DNA of 64,000 nt, taken from NCBI GenBank assembly GCA_963556695.1, contig CAUWAG010000019.1, positions 992,001 to 1,056,000 of the forward strand, read 5' to 3'. A program made the position numbers and the translations under genes. The number at the start of each line of letters is the position of its first letter. Position 1 is the first letter of the stretch. The stretch comes from Anthostomella pinea. Taxonomy: Eukaryota; Ascomycota; Sordariomycetes; Xylariales; Xylariaceae. Below, piece by piece: positions 1-10,860 of this stretch. The notes beneath the pieces are model-generated. The model was not told the origin of the DNA and made no database searches. It was given only the letters and a program-made list of their open reading frames with translations.

Positions 1-138
1 TCACTTAGCCAGACCTGCGAGTCCAGCTAGACCTCTCAATCCAACCTATCAGCAACATCATAACTTTGACCCATACTTGAGTATTATGATTGATCGGTCA
101 AGCCTGCTCCAACAAATATATACTTATTTTAAGATATA

Positions 139-181
139 ACGTAGCTGACAAGCGAGTTGGTATTACAAGCGAGTTGACATT
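139..181 (+). repeat. left terminal inverted repeat of the pogo element
   Basis: Pairs with 2103-2145 in inverted orientation with scattered mismatches, mostly C/T and G/A type. Preceded by TA. Confidence 0.8.
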
Positions 182-370
182 GTCATGAACTTTCCAACCA
201 ACACAGTTCAAACCATTATATCTCTATCAACAACAACGGCATTGCGTTATAACGAATTAGACTTATAGCTAGCTGTTCAAGCTAAATAACGTGACCCTCA
301 TATTTCTATATTTCAGCTTGTAAAACTCTTTAACATCTCTTATTTCACTTTGAGCAGTAGAATCAAAAGA

Positions 371-2039
371 ATGCCATCACGACGCGACAACATGCCCAGT
401 ACTTTGAAACTTACGGTTTCCGAAGAGAATTGTTGAATATACGGATGTTAATTGATGCTATTGATTGTTCTGCTCTGCGTGCAGAGATTGATCATCTGTC
501 TTCTTGGTGGGTCAGATGCCCTGTGCGTCTTTGCCCCACTGGAGATCTTCTGGTGTCTATCTCCGGCTCCCATTCAACAAGAATGTCATTCTTTCTTTCA
601 TTCTTGACCTGGATGCGCGAGCATTTCTATCCTAACACAGTTATCTTAAAGATATGACAAATCAACCATTAGCGGCACATGCGGCTAGACGCATTAGAAA
701 GAACTGGACGCGGAACTTCATTAAACGCATACCAGGCCTTTGGACGCGTTTTATCAGAAGATAGACTACTAGAGGGTCTTGCACAAAGATCCAGACACAT
801 ATTGCGCGTGGTTTCGCCAAATTGCGGCGGTAATCACAAAACATCTAAGACATAGATATTTATAACTTTGACGAGACTGGGTTTATGATGGGCATTATTG
901 GGTCCGGCATGATCATTATAAGCGCTGAAAGACGTGGCAGGCCTAAATAAGCTCAGCAAAGCAATAAAGAATGGTCTATAACAATCTTTGCCATTAATGA
1001 TGATGGTTGGGTGGTCCGGCCATTCATCATTTTACAGGGCAAAACCCACTTTGTCTCATAGTATTGCGACACAAGATTACCACGCGATTGGAAGGTGGCT
1101 ATGTCCGACAACGGCTAGACTACGAATGAGATCGGTTTGGGATAGATTTAGCATTTTGACAAGTATACCAGACCACGTATGACCGCTGGTAAAAACCTCC
1201 TTATCTTAGATGGTCACAAAAGCCACCATTCCCAGGTCTTTGAGAATCATTGTAAGAATAATGGTATCATTACCTTTCGTATGCCTGCCCACTCATCACA
1301 AAGGTTTCAGCCTTTAGATGTCGGCTGTTTTAACCCACTCAAACAAGCTTATAGCCGCATGATTGAGGATCTCATCCAGTATTATATAACTAATGTTTTA
1401 AAAGAGGACTTTCTTACAGTGTTTTGTGAAGCACATATTGCTGCTATGACGCCAGGAGATATTTGAGCAGGTTTCAGTGCCACTGGACTTGTTCCTTTTG
1501 ACCTAGAAAGTGTTATTTCAAAGCTGGATGATGTTGCTGTTGTATGAACACCGTCGCCAGACCCCAGTCTGCCACCTACTACTTGGACTTCAAAGACGCC
1601 TACCACTATTAACAGAGCGGTAAACCAATCAGTTTATATCAGAAATCAAGTCAAAAACCACCAGGGAAGCTCATTTATATCAATAGTTGATGCGTTGAGC
1701 TCGTTTTCAAAGGCTACATACGGTCTTATGCACAAGGTCACTCTGGCTGATTCTTGGGTCCACGAGTTAGAAAAGGCCAATCATTTACTAAATAAATGTT
1801 AGAAAACAAAAAATAAATGTTTAATAAAAGAAAGAATACTTTCTGTTAAAGATATAATAGGTCTTCAGGCTACAAAGGATAGTAGTGAGCTGGCAAGACA
1901 GGAAATAGGTGAAGGTAGCTGTCGTCCGAGGAGGGCGGCAGCGCGTGAGCAACGTTGTGGCATTTGCGGCAAGACTGGCCATAATGCATAAACTTGTACA
2001 ATAAAGATAGAAACATCTGAAGAAAAAGAATCTGATTGA
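371..2039 (+). pseudogene. pogo/Fot1-family DDE transposase, decayed
   Basis: Translating across frames gives the standard order of a fungal pogo transposase. A KNWTRNFIKR segment belongs to the CENP-B/Tc5-type DNA-binding region (about 700). IYNFDETGFMMG carries the first catalytic Asp (about 860-890). LLILDGHKSHHS carries the second Asp (about 1200-1235), followed by RFQPLDVGCFNPLK. Near the 3' end lies a CCHC zinc knuckle, CGICGKTGHNA (about 1957-1990). In-frame stops include TAA after GRPK, TGA in place of an expected Arg after PGDI, and TAA after GHNA. Most are explained by C-to-T change in CAA, CAG or CGA codons, and there are frameshifts too. The family would bind its TIRs and cut and paste at TA. 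This copy cannot encode a working enzyme. The start at 371 is approximate. Confidence 0.85.
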
Positions 2040-2102
2040 TTAGATTGAATTAAATGCGTTGTAATCGAGTTATCTGAAATGTTGGTTGAGAGGTTGATAA
2101 AA

Positions 2103-2145
2103 AGTTGCCGTTCGCTTGCAATTACCGCTTGCTTGTCATCTACGT
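2103..2145 (-). repeat. right terminal inverted repeat of the pogo element
   Basis: Inverted copy of 139-181, followed by TA at 2146-2147. Confidence 0.8.
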
Positions 2146-2614
2146 TAACACATATTTAGTATTATATAAATAATATATTATTCAATATCGTTAATAAGTA
2201 TGTGAAGATATATTTTAGCAATCTTTTGATTTATAATAAATCTGAAGTAAAACATTATTAATATGTTTATAAAACATTTTCGCGCTAAATTAAAGCCAGT
2301 TTTATCATTGACATTAGGAAGTAAAAATTTAATATTATTGAAATTAAATATTTCGGCTTTATTTTTTTAACTATTAATACATGTATAAAATTTATAAATT
2401 ATTACTCCTACTTTATTAAAACATTTTCAAAGTTATTTAGCCTTTTATTGTTTTATAAATCAAAACTAATAGTTAAAATAATTTAATAACGCTATTTTAA
2501 ATGTATTCAACCGATTAATAAACGCTTTTAAAAAAGCCTTGATTCTTACTTATTACGATTTTATTGGTATAATATTTAATAAAATAAACGTTTCCGATTA
2601 AGCGTTTATTGCGT

Positions 2615-2855
2615 TGTGCAATGGGTGTCAATTGATGTGTGAGGCGGGGTTGGGTTGCAAGGACTAAGATTGGAAAGATTGCAGCTACTTAAGGTAACTG
2701 CAATCCCTATCTTAGTACAACCCTTATCTAACTAGTCTAGCCCTAGCTATCCAGGTCCGCACACACAATGTGTAACCCACACACATACCAGTGGCTGTGT
2801 TAATGACTGTGGCTGTGCCAGCCACATTGACTACTCCCCCTGATGACGCGTATCA
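2615..2855. mobile_element. candidate solo LTR or short insertion (GC-normal islet)
   Basis: A GC-normal 241-bp islet beginning TGTGCAATGG and ending GTATCA. It is flanked by GCGT at 2611-2614 and 2856-2859, or GCGTT if the first T is counted with the duplication. TG..CA ends plus a short target duplication suggest an LTR, but the duplication is only 4 bp when TG is kept as the end. Weaker than the other three islets. Confidence 0.4.
2652..2723. repeat. imperfect inverted repeat (hairpin) inside the islet
   Basis: Arms 2652-2684 (GGGTTG...GATTGCAG) and 2698-2723 (CTGCAAT...CAACCC) pair imperfectly around a 13-nt loop. Confidence 0.55.
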
Positions 2856-4737
2856 GCGTTAAATATCGTTGTAGTTTAAATCGAAGAAAATAGGTTACGG
2901 TACTTTTTGGTTTATTTTTTTACAAAATATGTATCTGTAAAATATAATTATAAAATGTATACTAAAAAACTATTTATTATCATTAAAACTCCTAAATATA
3001 AACATTAAATTCCGAAGTTATTAAGATATTATTAATATTACTATGAATTATAAAAAAAATTGATATCTTACGGTTATAAAACTTATAAATTAATATTAAG
3101 TATATTAGTTAAATTTTTTAAATAACTTTCGTTGTTATCTTGTACCGATCTAGTTTCTTTATCAATATTACGAATATATTCTTGTACGGCTTCGATAATA
3201 AACCGGTAAATCAAATAGATGTTTTAAACGAAAAACCTAAAATTGATTTTAAGCTATATTGCTTTTTAAAATGCAAGTTAATTAACTTGTTTACATTTCT
3301 TTTATAAACTTAAAAGAATTTATTAATACTTTAACCGATACAGTATATACTTTTTTTAAACTTGTTTAAAAAGAGATATAAAATTAGAAATACTTAATAA
3401 AAAGGTTTTTTTAAGATCAAGAGATAATTCCGTATTATTAAAATTAATTACGTATTATTTCAAGGCTAGATTTATATTACCGAGAAATGGTTTATTTTTT
3501 ACGACGATATTATCTAGTTTTAAACAATATAACGTATTATTATCTCCGATTTTAAATAACGTTTGAAACGTTTAAAAACACATGATATATTTTAACGTAT
3601 TTATATTATATAATTATTTTAAACCGGAATTGATTTTATTAAAAGTTAGTGTTTTTATTGGCGTATTAAAGGTTATAAAAGGTATCTTTAAACTTTTGAA
3701 TTTTTTTAGATATCGTTCTACTTATAAACCGATATTTTGATAAATTATGTTAAATTATTATTAAATTTTAATTGTTTAAAACCTCTAATACATTACATTC
3801 TTATAATTATCGATAAATTTATAAAAATGCCATATTTCACTTTAATATTTAATACTAAACGTCTGTTTTTAATTTCGCTTTTATTTTATAATTATATTAT
3901 TTGTATAGTACGGGTTAAGTTATCGTTTTCAACCGTAATTTTTAATTCAGTTTTACTTTTTTGTAAACTTAGTTCCTAGTTAACTATTAAACTTATTTTA
4001 GTTACAACGTTTTATATTAAAACCAAGAAGCAAATGAAAATCGTAAATATGAATATTACATAATATTTTTAATTATTATATTTCTTTTTTGAAATGATTA
4101 AGCGGATTGTTTAATACTTATACAATTCGCTATAAATAATTACGTATTTAAAAGTATAAAACTTTTTCGAATATGGCTTTTACTTAATGATAAAATCAGA
4201 ACTTATCTAGCTTTTAAATAAAGCTAATACAAGTTATATTAATAAAAGTTTTTAACTGCTTATATTATAACAAAAAAACTTAACGGGTTTTTAATTACTT
4301 GTATATTCTTACAATAAAACCTTAAAATAAAGATAAAAACTATATAAACGTACAACGCGAAGATTTTGTAACATATATAAAAAAGAACGATTAGTTGAAT
4401 ATTAAAGATTTAAACTTTGATAAACCGATTAAAAAGTTAAGCAAGAAGTAAATCAGGCCTTTTTTAATTTTGAAAAATATACGTACGTGCTATGATATTT
4501 TCATTTTTAATTACTCTTATGATTCAACGTCTATTCTTATGTAATAAAAGTTTGTACGATAAACAATATTTATGTAATTTAAAAAGTTATTACTATAAGA
4601 TATTAAAATTAACTAGAAAATATATTGATTATAAAATAATAATTTAAACGACAATGCGATCAAAAAAGTAATTATTTAAAAGTATATTCGATTCATCTTA
4701 AAATATAAAAACTAGGTCTTATTATAAAATTAAATAG

Positions 4738-5001
4738 TGTCACAATTCAAGGTCCAATATTGGGGTGAATTGCTTGCATAATCGTCTATTGGATCTGGGG
4801 ACTAAATCCAGTACTAAATACACACCAAAGTACAAAGATTCGCCCATTCATTGATCTGGCAATTAATGGAGCCTTGTCTGTCACTCTGAAAGTCACCACT
4901 TCTGGTGCCCCCACCCCTTTCATCCTTTGACCACCTATTCAGGCCAGATACAGCTGCCTGAACAGCTGCCAACACACCTATACGGCACCTTGTATCCCAT
5001 A
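4738..5001. mobile_element. probable solo LTR, 264 bp, TSD AATAG
   Basis: A GC-normal islet starting TGTCACAATTC and ending TATCCCATA, flanked by AATAG at 4733-4737 and 5002-5006. The change from AT-rich to normal composition falls at these ends. The terminal TA instead of CA could be a CpA-to-TpA RIP change. No coding content. Confidence 0.6.
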
Positions 5002-5129
5002 AATAGCTTTATTTACCAAAACTTTTTTCAAACTTTTAATTAACGTTAAAAGTTATAACATCGAAATTATTTTATTTTATTAATAATACCCCAATAAATT
5101 AAACGCGCTTTTCTTAAAAATGGCGTTAT

Positions 5130-5395
5130 TGTCACAATTCCGTAAATATATTAAAAGAATATAGGGACCTTTATTGACTATTAACGTATAATGAACTCTG
5201 GTTGAAGGAAAAGAAAGATCTGAAGATGCACCCGAATTGGTGGGCAGCTAGATGTGGGCAGTTGTTCCCCACTAGACCCACCAGAGCATGGATCAACCTA
5301 TCGTCCGATCAGTCACGTGTTCAGTCACGTGACCAGGGGACCAAGGGGACCATCCCTAGACCTGATGGATGGTAGAACCATCATAGTTATTATAA
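5130..5395. mobile_element. probable solo LTR, 266 bp, TSD GTTAT
   Basis: Starts with the same 11 bases, TGTCACAATTC, as the islet at 4738 and ends ACCATCATA. Flanked by GTTAT at 5125-5129 and 5396-5400. The interior does not resemble the 4738 islet, so it is a related end structure rather than the same sequence. The first 50 bases are AT-rich and the rest is GC-normal. Confidence 0.55.
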
Positions 5396-6267
5396 TTTAT
5401 ATAATTATAACCTAGGTTTTTTTTAATTAATAATTATATTAAAGTAATGAGAAGTTACGCGCTTAAAACGAATGAAAGGCGTTAAAAAGAAATAAAAATC
5501 TTAGTTTTTATTTATTCAAAAACGTATAAAGAATTATTCAATAACCTTATTAAACAAAAAAACCGGTATAAACCGTCATATTCTAATTTTTGAACTAGGA
5601 ACTTATTATTAAAAAACCCCGAATTTATGAGTGAAAGTTATTAGCAAAAAATTAAAAAGATTCGAACCTTTTATTTTAAACACTATTTTACGCTTTTTCA
5701 AGCTATAATTTACCGATAAAACGCCAATTTTTGGAAAGAAAAAAGGATATCTTATATTAATATTACTAATATATTACGGTTTAAATTAACACTATTAAAG
5801 GCTTTTATCATTTTATTAAAAGCAATGTCTTAGAAATGTTATTTCATAATAAATCAAGTAAAAGCAAATAAGGTATAAAGGTAAAAATAAAATATTTAAT
5901 ATTTTTTTTGTTACGTAGTTTAATTTTAATCGGTATTATTATAAAACGGGTACTTATCAAGAAACAATGAATAATGTTAAATAATCGCGTTATAAAAATT
6001 TATAACTTCAATTAAACGTATTAAATGTTATAAGTTGTTTAATTAATGTGTAACCAAGATTCAAAAAACGGGATATATTAAGCCAGTTTCAAAACGGCTA
6101 GTTATAATAAAAATTACACTTAAATATTTCTATATAAACTTTTAAAAGTACTTCTCTTATACTATTCGACTTTTATAGCTATTTAATTTCTATCCAACAT
6201 TTAATAAAACGTAAATATATGTTAATATAACAATATATGATTTATTTAAAAACTATAACGGGGTAAT

Positions 6268-6481
6268 TGTCACGGCGAGCGTAATGAGGAGCTGGGACAT
6301 GGCCGGCAGCAAGCAGCTATTACTCTATTGACGAGAATATCAAGACTAGAGAGGAAAGGAAGAGAGAGAGATATATAGGTACAGTGGGAGGTTGTCCCTT
6401 TAAGGGGATCCTCTGATCAGATCCTTTCCTTATTGAGAAGTATCGGCTTGTCATGTGGGAAGGTCCGTGCAGGCCGTCACA
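6268..6481. mobile_element. solo LTR, 214 bp, TSD GTAAT
   Basis: Begins TGTCACGGCGAGCG and ends GCAGGCCGTCACA, giving TG..CA ends with a short imperfect terminal inversion (TGTCACGG against CCGTCACA). It is flanked by a perfect 5-bp duplication GTAAT at 6263-6267 and 6482-6486. A GA-rich internal tract is present. The surrounding DNA is strongly AT-rich whereas this block is not. Confidence 0.75.
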
Positions 6482-7050
6482 GTAATAACGTATTAGTTAG
6501 ATTATTTTTTACCTTTAGAAAGTTAAAATATAAACGGGTTTTTTTGAATGTTTTTAAAAGTAAAATAAATAATAATCATTATTTTTATCGTACAAAGTAT
6601 TATCGTTTAGGTCTTTTTTAAAGGTTATATAATTTATGTAATTGCTTCAACAATATTAATTCAGTTTCTTCTATAAGCGCGGTCGGCTAAATATAAGATT
6701 GTTAGCATTTTATAGTTTTAAGTAAAAATAACGAATATTTACCAAAAAGGGTTTTTCTTTATGGGTTTTATATATTTAATAAACGTAATTTACGTAAAAC
6801 TATAAGTAATAATGAGCGGTGTAACGGTAACGTTTTTAGTTTTTATTCTAAATCAAACGTTAATTAGAAAAAAGAAAAGAAACCCGTTATTAAACTATAA
6901 AGCTTAAAGCAGTTTTTTTTAAACAATGAAAAAGTATATTTATATTATAGTTATGTATTAAATAGATTTTCGTAATGATATATTTCCGAACTAAAAACTT
7001 AAATAAAAAAGTCAGCTTGCTTTTAAAACATTACTAAATTGAATTTATAA

Positions 7051-7094
7051 TTTCTTTTTTCTTTTTTTCTTTTTTTCTTTTTTTCTTTTTTTTT
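7051..7094. repeat. (CTTTTTTT)n microsatellite
   Basis: Pyrimidine run with a C every 7-8 bases at the edge of the AT-rich block. Confidence 0.9.
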
Positions 7095-7600
7095 AAACGT
7101 ACACAAAAAATTATATTACAAATATTATAAACGCGGTAAAATAATGTAAAGTTATTCCGGGTAATATATAATATTCGTATTAGTTTAACTTCGTATTAAT
7201 TACTTGTAATTACGATTTTATTAATATAATTACGGTTAATTACGGGTTAAAAAAAGGTATTATTACGGTATTAAATAGTAATTTTATAGCCTTACAAGCT
7301 AACATTTATATATATTTACTTCTGTTTTCTGAAATCAAATTTTGTTTTCTGTTTTTTTACGTATATTAACAAAGTCATTTCTAGAATCTTCTAGCAGTCG
7401 GACTGCAATATTAACTTAAGTTTCACATGGTAGGCCGCTGTAACTTGTCCGTTCCTCAGGCAGTCAGAAAGCTAGGGCACCCTTGGCAGGCCTATTTAAT
7501 GCCGCGACTATCGCATCTCCCAGAATTCTTCCTTGAAAAAATTTCCTCAACCTGCTTTACTTCCTCAACCCGCTTCGCTTTCTCAATCCGATTCGCTGAG

Positions 7601-7808
7601 ATGGCGCCCAGTAACGGCGCTGCCAACACCATCTCGAACAAGGACGCACAAGCCATGATCAATGTGTTCAAGTTAATAAAGAATCCTCCGGCAGTAAGTC
7701 ACAACGTGCACCTGGTATAGCAACCGTGTGTTGGTACCTACCTAAACAAATACTAAACCAGTTGGGACCTAGTACCAGAATGCCGTTCATTACAAGAAAA
7801 CATCAACC

Positions 7809-7839
<31 letters not shown>

Positions 7840-8505
7840 GACGTCAAACAGGTGGCCGTCCCCCCTCTGCCGCTTGCGGGCTTCTCTCCCCACCATTTCA
7901 CCCTCAAGCACATACACTTCACTCACTTCGCACAATGTCTTTCCCCTGGGCATCTTGCCTACTCTGGAAGAATACCACTGACAGTGATAATCCAGATTGA
8001 CTTTGAGACCCTGGCCGCCCATGGGAACTACAAGAATGCTAAGTCAGCCAGCACCATCTGGAGCCAGTTGAGAAACAGGCTCAGTCTCGTGCCGACTCCG
8101 GCTCCTGGTTGGGGCTGGTGGTCCAGGTGTCCGGGCGGTGCTGGCGGTGCTGGCGGTGCTGGCGGTCCTGGCGGTGCTGGCGGTCCTGGCGGTCCTGGCA
8201 GTCCTGCGCGCCTGGGTTTCCTGCGGCTGCTCCTCCTGCTTCTGCAGCACGCAAGCCAGGCTTATGGACAACATGCAAACCAAGCCTACGGACAGCACGG
8301 AACTCAGACCCATGGTCAGCACGCTACCCAGGCCTCCGGACAGAACGCACAGGCCTACGGACAGCATACAAGCCAAGCTCTCGCACAGCATTTGCAGGCC
8401 TACGGACAGCAGGAAACCCAGACCCTCGCACAGCAAGCGAATGCCTACGGACTGCATACTGCAAGCCAAGTCTATGGTCACAATGCAAGCCAGGCATACG
8501 GATAG
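7601..8505 (+). CDS. SANT/Myb-like small nuclear protein, two exons, probably truncated by a nonsense codon
   Basis: Exons 7601-7693 and 7996-8505 join in phase across an intron with donor GTAAGT and acceptor TCCAG. The result is about 200 aa. The N-terminal 60 residues (ISNKDAQAMINVFKLIKN, then FETLAAHGNYKNAKSAST, then IWSQLRNRL) match the one-helical-repeat Myb/SANT-like fold common in small Aspergillus-type nuclear proteins. A Gly/Ala/Pro run follows (about residues 80-100), then Gln-rich repeats built on AYGQHAN. The ORF stops at TAG (8503-8505) exactly where repeat copies have CAG (compare AYGQHG), so the stop looks like a recent C-to-T change. Function beyond DNA binding is inference. 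The exact 3' structure is uncertain because coding-like sequence continues downstream in another frame. Confidence 0.55.
7807..7839. repeat. homopolymer tract C23 A10 in an intron
   Basis: A run of 23 C followed by 10 A inside the intron of the SANT-like gene. Tract length is error-prone in any assembly. Confidence 0.95.
8133..8206. repeat. 9-bp GGCGGTGCT/GGCGGTCCT tandem array
   Basis: About eight near-identical 9-mers, coding Gly-Gly-Ala/Pro in the chosen frame. A second, looser array of about 21-24-bp units (TACGGACAGCA-like) follows to about 8500. Both can slip in replication, which may explain why different frames look coding here. Confidence 0.85.
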
Positions 8506-9607
8506 CACGGAAGCCGGGGCGGTCAGTGCAACCATGGCAACCAGAACCAGCGCCGCCAAAGTCGCTGGTACCTTGATCTCTAACAAGCAAAAGCGTGCTA
8601 CCGTCAAGCACTCCCCTTCGAAGGTTTCTAAGACTAGAGCTCACGCCAGCGTCGCCGATATCGAGGAAGAGGAAGACGACCATGTCGCCGACATTGATGC
8701 TGTCGATGCCATTGTCGATGCTCATCACAATCCGCAACTTTCGCCAAAGTCGACACTGTCGATGCTCATCTCCAATTCGCAACTGTTACCGACGTTGATG
8801 CTAAACGGAGTCACAGGACCTGTCCAAGATGAGTCAAAAAACGAGTCTGCCGAGACTCAGTTCTCCTTTGCCTGTGTCTGGGCTAGTGATGAAGGCGCAC
8901 TGACCTCAAACTTGGACAATGCCGTTGACGAAGGCTCACCTCAAGAAGACACGAGTATCTGGGAGACAATCCTCAAAGTGCGTGAGGAGGAGCACAAGCG
9001 TCAGGCCGAACAGTCAGATACCATCACACACCATGACCGACTGCGTGGGTTGCCAGGAAGGATTCAGTCCCGACGACGCTCGCGCTCGCTTCTGGAAGGT
9101 GCAGGAAAGGGGGGCATGAGACACACGAATAGCAGCATTGTCGGTTTCACCTCAAGACCTTTCAGTCCTCATCACCCAAGAAATCCCTAAGCCACCACAA
9201 ACCATCACTCTGCCTACCCATCATCAATCAATTGTGTTGCCTTTCACGTCATTTGCACGAAAAGCTGGCGCTCCGGACTGGACCAAGACTTTACGGCACG
9301 ACTATCTCAGATAACGATTTCATATTCTTTCGACCCGACAAACCCCGACCGATATCTTTCCCACCACGATCTTACGGGATAGGTGCTTGCTCGCAAGGGA
9401 ATCATGGACCGCGAAACCAATAATGAAGCTTTCTTATATCTGACTCTTCTCCATCTTTGACATGTGCCTTGCATACCGATTGTGACATTGGCTTTCATTT
9501 TCTTCCATCTCTTTGTTTGTAAGCACCGGAGAACACCCATGACTTCAAATACTGTGCTTATTCGTGGTGTTTCACGCTGCAAAGGGCCTGCCTTGCCTGG
9601 TGTTTCT
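8506..9607. other. coding-like tail of the SANT-like gene, then intergenic
   Basis: The plus strand keeps a reading frame open from about 8530 to 9190, with an acidic run (IEEEEDDHVADID) and a charged C-terminus. A direct repeat around GTCGATGCTCATC (about 8710 and 8757) shifts frame within it. This may be the original 3' end of the gene at 7601, joined by an unseen intron or lost by frameshift, or a separate exon. 9191-9607 shows nothing. Confidence 0.3.
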
Positions 9608-10690
9608 TTATAACCACCAGCATACCCGCCCCATTGAAGTCGTGAGACATATATGCAAACAACCCTCGCTATCTGCAGTAACTATCCGATTTCCATATAA
9701 TTCCAACACAAAATGTCCCCCATTACCAACCTCAATCAAATTCGGCCGAACCGCATCAGACTCCTTCGCCTCTATCTCCCTCATTTCCTCCTCCAACCCC
9801 GAATCCAAAGTCCGCGGCTCCTCCCTAACGCCCAAGAAAAGGAGACCCCCGTAGCTCAGATGCGCATTGGCCGACTCGATCCAGTACCGCGGTTGTACCT
9901 TTCGATAGAGCCTGATTCCGGATCGTACGCCACTAGATATTATCGACGTGAAGCGGAAGATGTCCTTGAGCGGGTGCATCATGGTCAGCACGCGTGGCCG
10001 CCCGGTCGCCTCGAGGAACCGGTCCAGAGCCGGCAGGTCCTCCGTGTGTCCGTGGGGAGATACAGTAGCGCGTCGTGCTGCTCGTTGCCGTCGTCACCGT
10101 GGCACCCCACGAACACGAAGGCGTACACAACATCGTGCGCGTTGACGCGAAACACGCTCAGCCAGCCAGGCAGCGGCGGCCGGATGCGCTGCCGGCCACG
10201 CTGTTTCTCCGGACCCATCGAGCGTGTCTACGGTGATCACGCACTCGAAGTGCTTCCAGCCCGAGATGGACTTGGCCGCCTCGGGACTGGCCAGCACCGG
10301 AATCGACGGGGCAAAGCCAGTCAGCGAGTCGCGGTGCATGTGGTCCAGTAGCCAAGTCGTGACGACGATGACATCGACACTGGCATCGGCGTGGGCGGGA
10401 GAATCCGCTGCCTGCTCGATGTCGCGGACGATGGCGTCCACTGCCGCTGCGTCTTTGACTGCGGGCGGCTCGGGGAGGGTGATTGACCCGAGCAAGGCTG
10501 TGAAGAGGACGATGTGCTCGGAGAGCCATGGCTCCACGACGATGTGGTAGTATGACTTGCCGGACTCGGTCCGTTCGGCGGCTGGGAGTGGGAAGGACAC
10601 TAGCCATGCAGTGTCCCCGTTGAGGTTGGTCACGACCGGACGGAGGTCCTGGCTCGCTTGGCGCGATCCATGGTCAGGTTCTGAGGCCAT
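9608..10690 (-). pseudogene. metallo-beta-lactamase-fold-like fungal protein with two compensating frameshifts
   Basis: ATG at 10690 (MASEP); an upstream GTG also reads in frame. The first part contains NLNGDTAWLVSFPLPAAER, SYYHIVVEPWL and the metal-motif-like LLDHMHRDSL (about residue 120). These are typical of a large uncharacterised fungal family related to the beta-lactamase superfamily. Homology moves to another frame near 10190-10215 (one extra base), where RPPLPGWLSVFRVNAHD continues. It returns to the first frame near 10054-10057, where a GGGG run (CCCC on the coding strand) appears one base short, continuing with HGHTEDLPALDRF to the stop at 9608. With both indels repaired the protein would be about 360 aa. 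Either the gene is mutated or the sequence has two errors. Confidence 0.6.
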
Positions 10691-10860
10691 CTTCACTTGC
10701 GACTGGATGCGTAAATATTGATGTGGTTGTTGGTCCGGTCAGGAACAGCTGAACGCTACACTTTCCTATGGTATTTTCGTGAGGAGTGTTAGGAAGTGGG
10801 CTTGGGAGTGTGTTATTAATATCGCGATCAGGCAGACGCGATCCTTTCTTGTTACACAGT

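Larger units (their letters stand above)
139..2145 (+). mobile_element. Fot1/pogo-type DNA transposon, complete ends, dead
   Basis: The element has terminal inverted repeats of about 43 bp. The left end begins ACGTAGCTGACAAGC at 139, and the right end, read on the minus strand from 2145, begins ACGTAGATGACAAGC; they stay alignable without gaps for about 43 bases. Each end is flanked by TA (137-138 and 2146-2147), the target duplication of the Tc1/mariner/pogo superfamily. The 2.0-kb size fits fungal Fot1-like elements. Inside is one decayed transposase reading on the plus strand. The first TIR also holds a direct repeat (CAAGCGAGTTG twice). The element is inactive because the transposase has many stops. 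Confidence 0.85.
2148..7400. other. AT-rich, RIP-degraded repeat block, no genes
   Basis: About 5 kb of extremely AT-rich sequence in which no frame stays open for a plausible protein and no domain is legible. The composition is what repeat-induced point mutation leaves in fungal retrotransposons. I infer a decayed retroelement but see no readable RT, integrase or gag. GC-normal islets at about 2.61-2.86, 4.74-5.00, 5.13-5.40 and 6.27-6.48 kb stand out sharply and are listed separately as probable solo LTRs. Confidence 0.75.

Noticed and set aside
3737..3979. 80-codon ORF in the AT-rich block
   Set aside because: Ile/Leu/Phe/Asn-rich peptide expected from AT-rich noncoding DNA.
8138..9190. 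Long plus ORF starting MLAVLAVLAV
   Set aside because: Its first 25 codons are the 9-bp tandem repeat in a shifted frame and the next part is the Gln-repeat region out of frame; only the distal half may be real.
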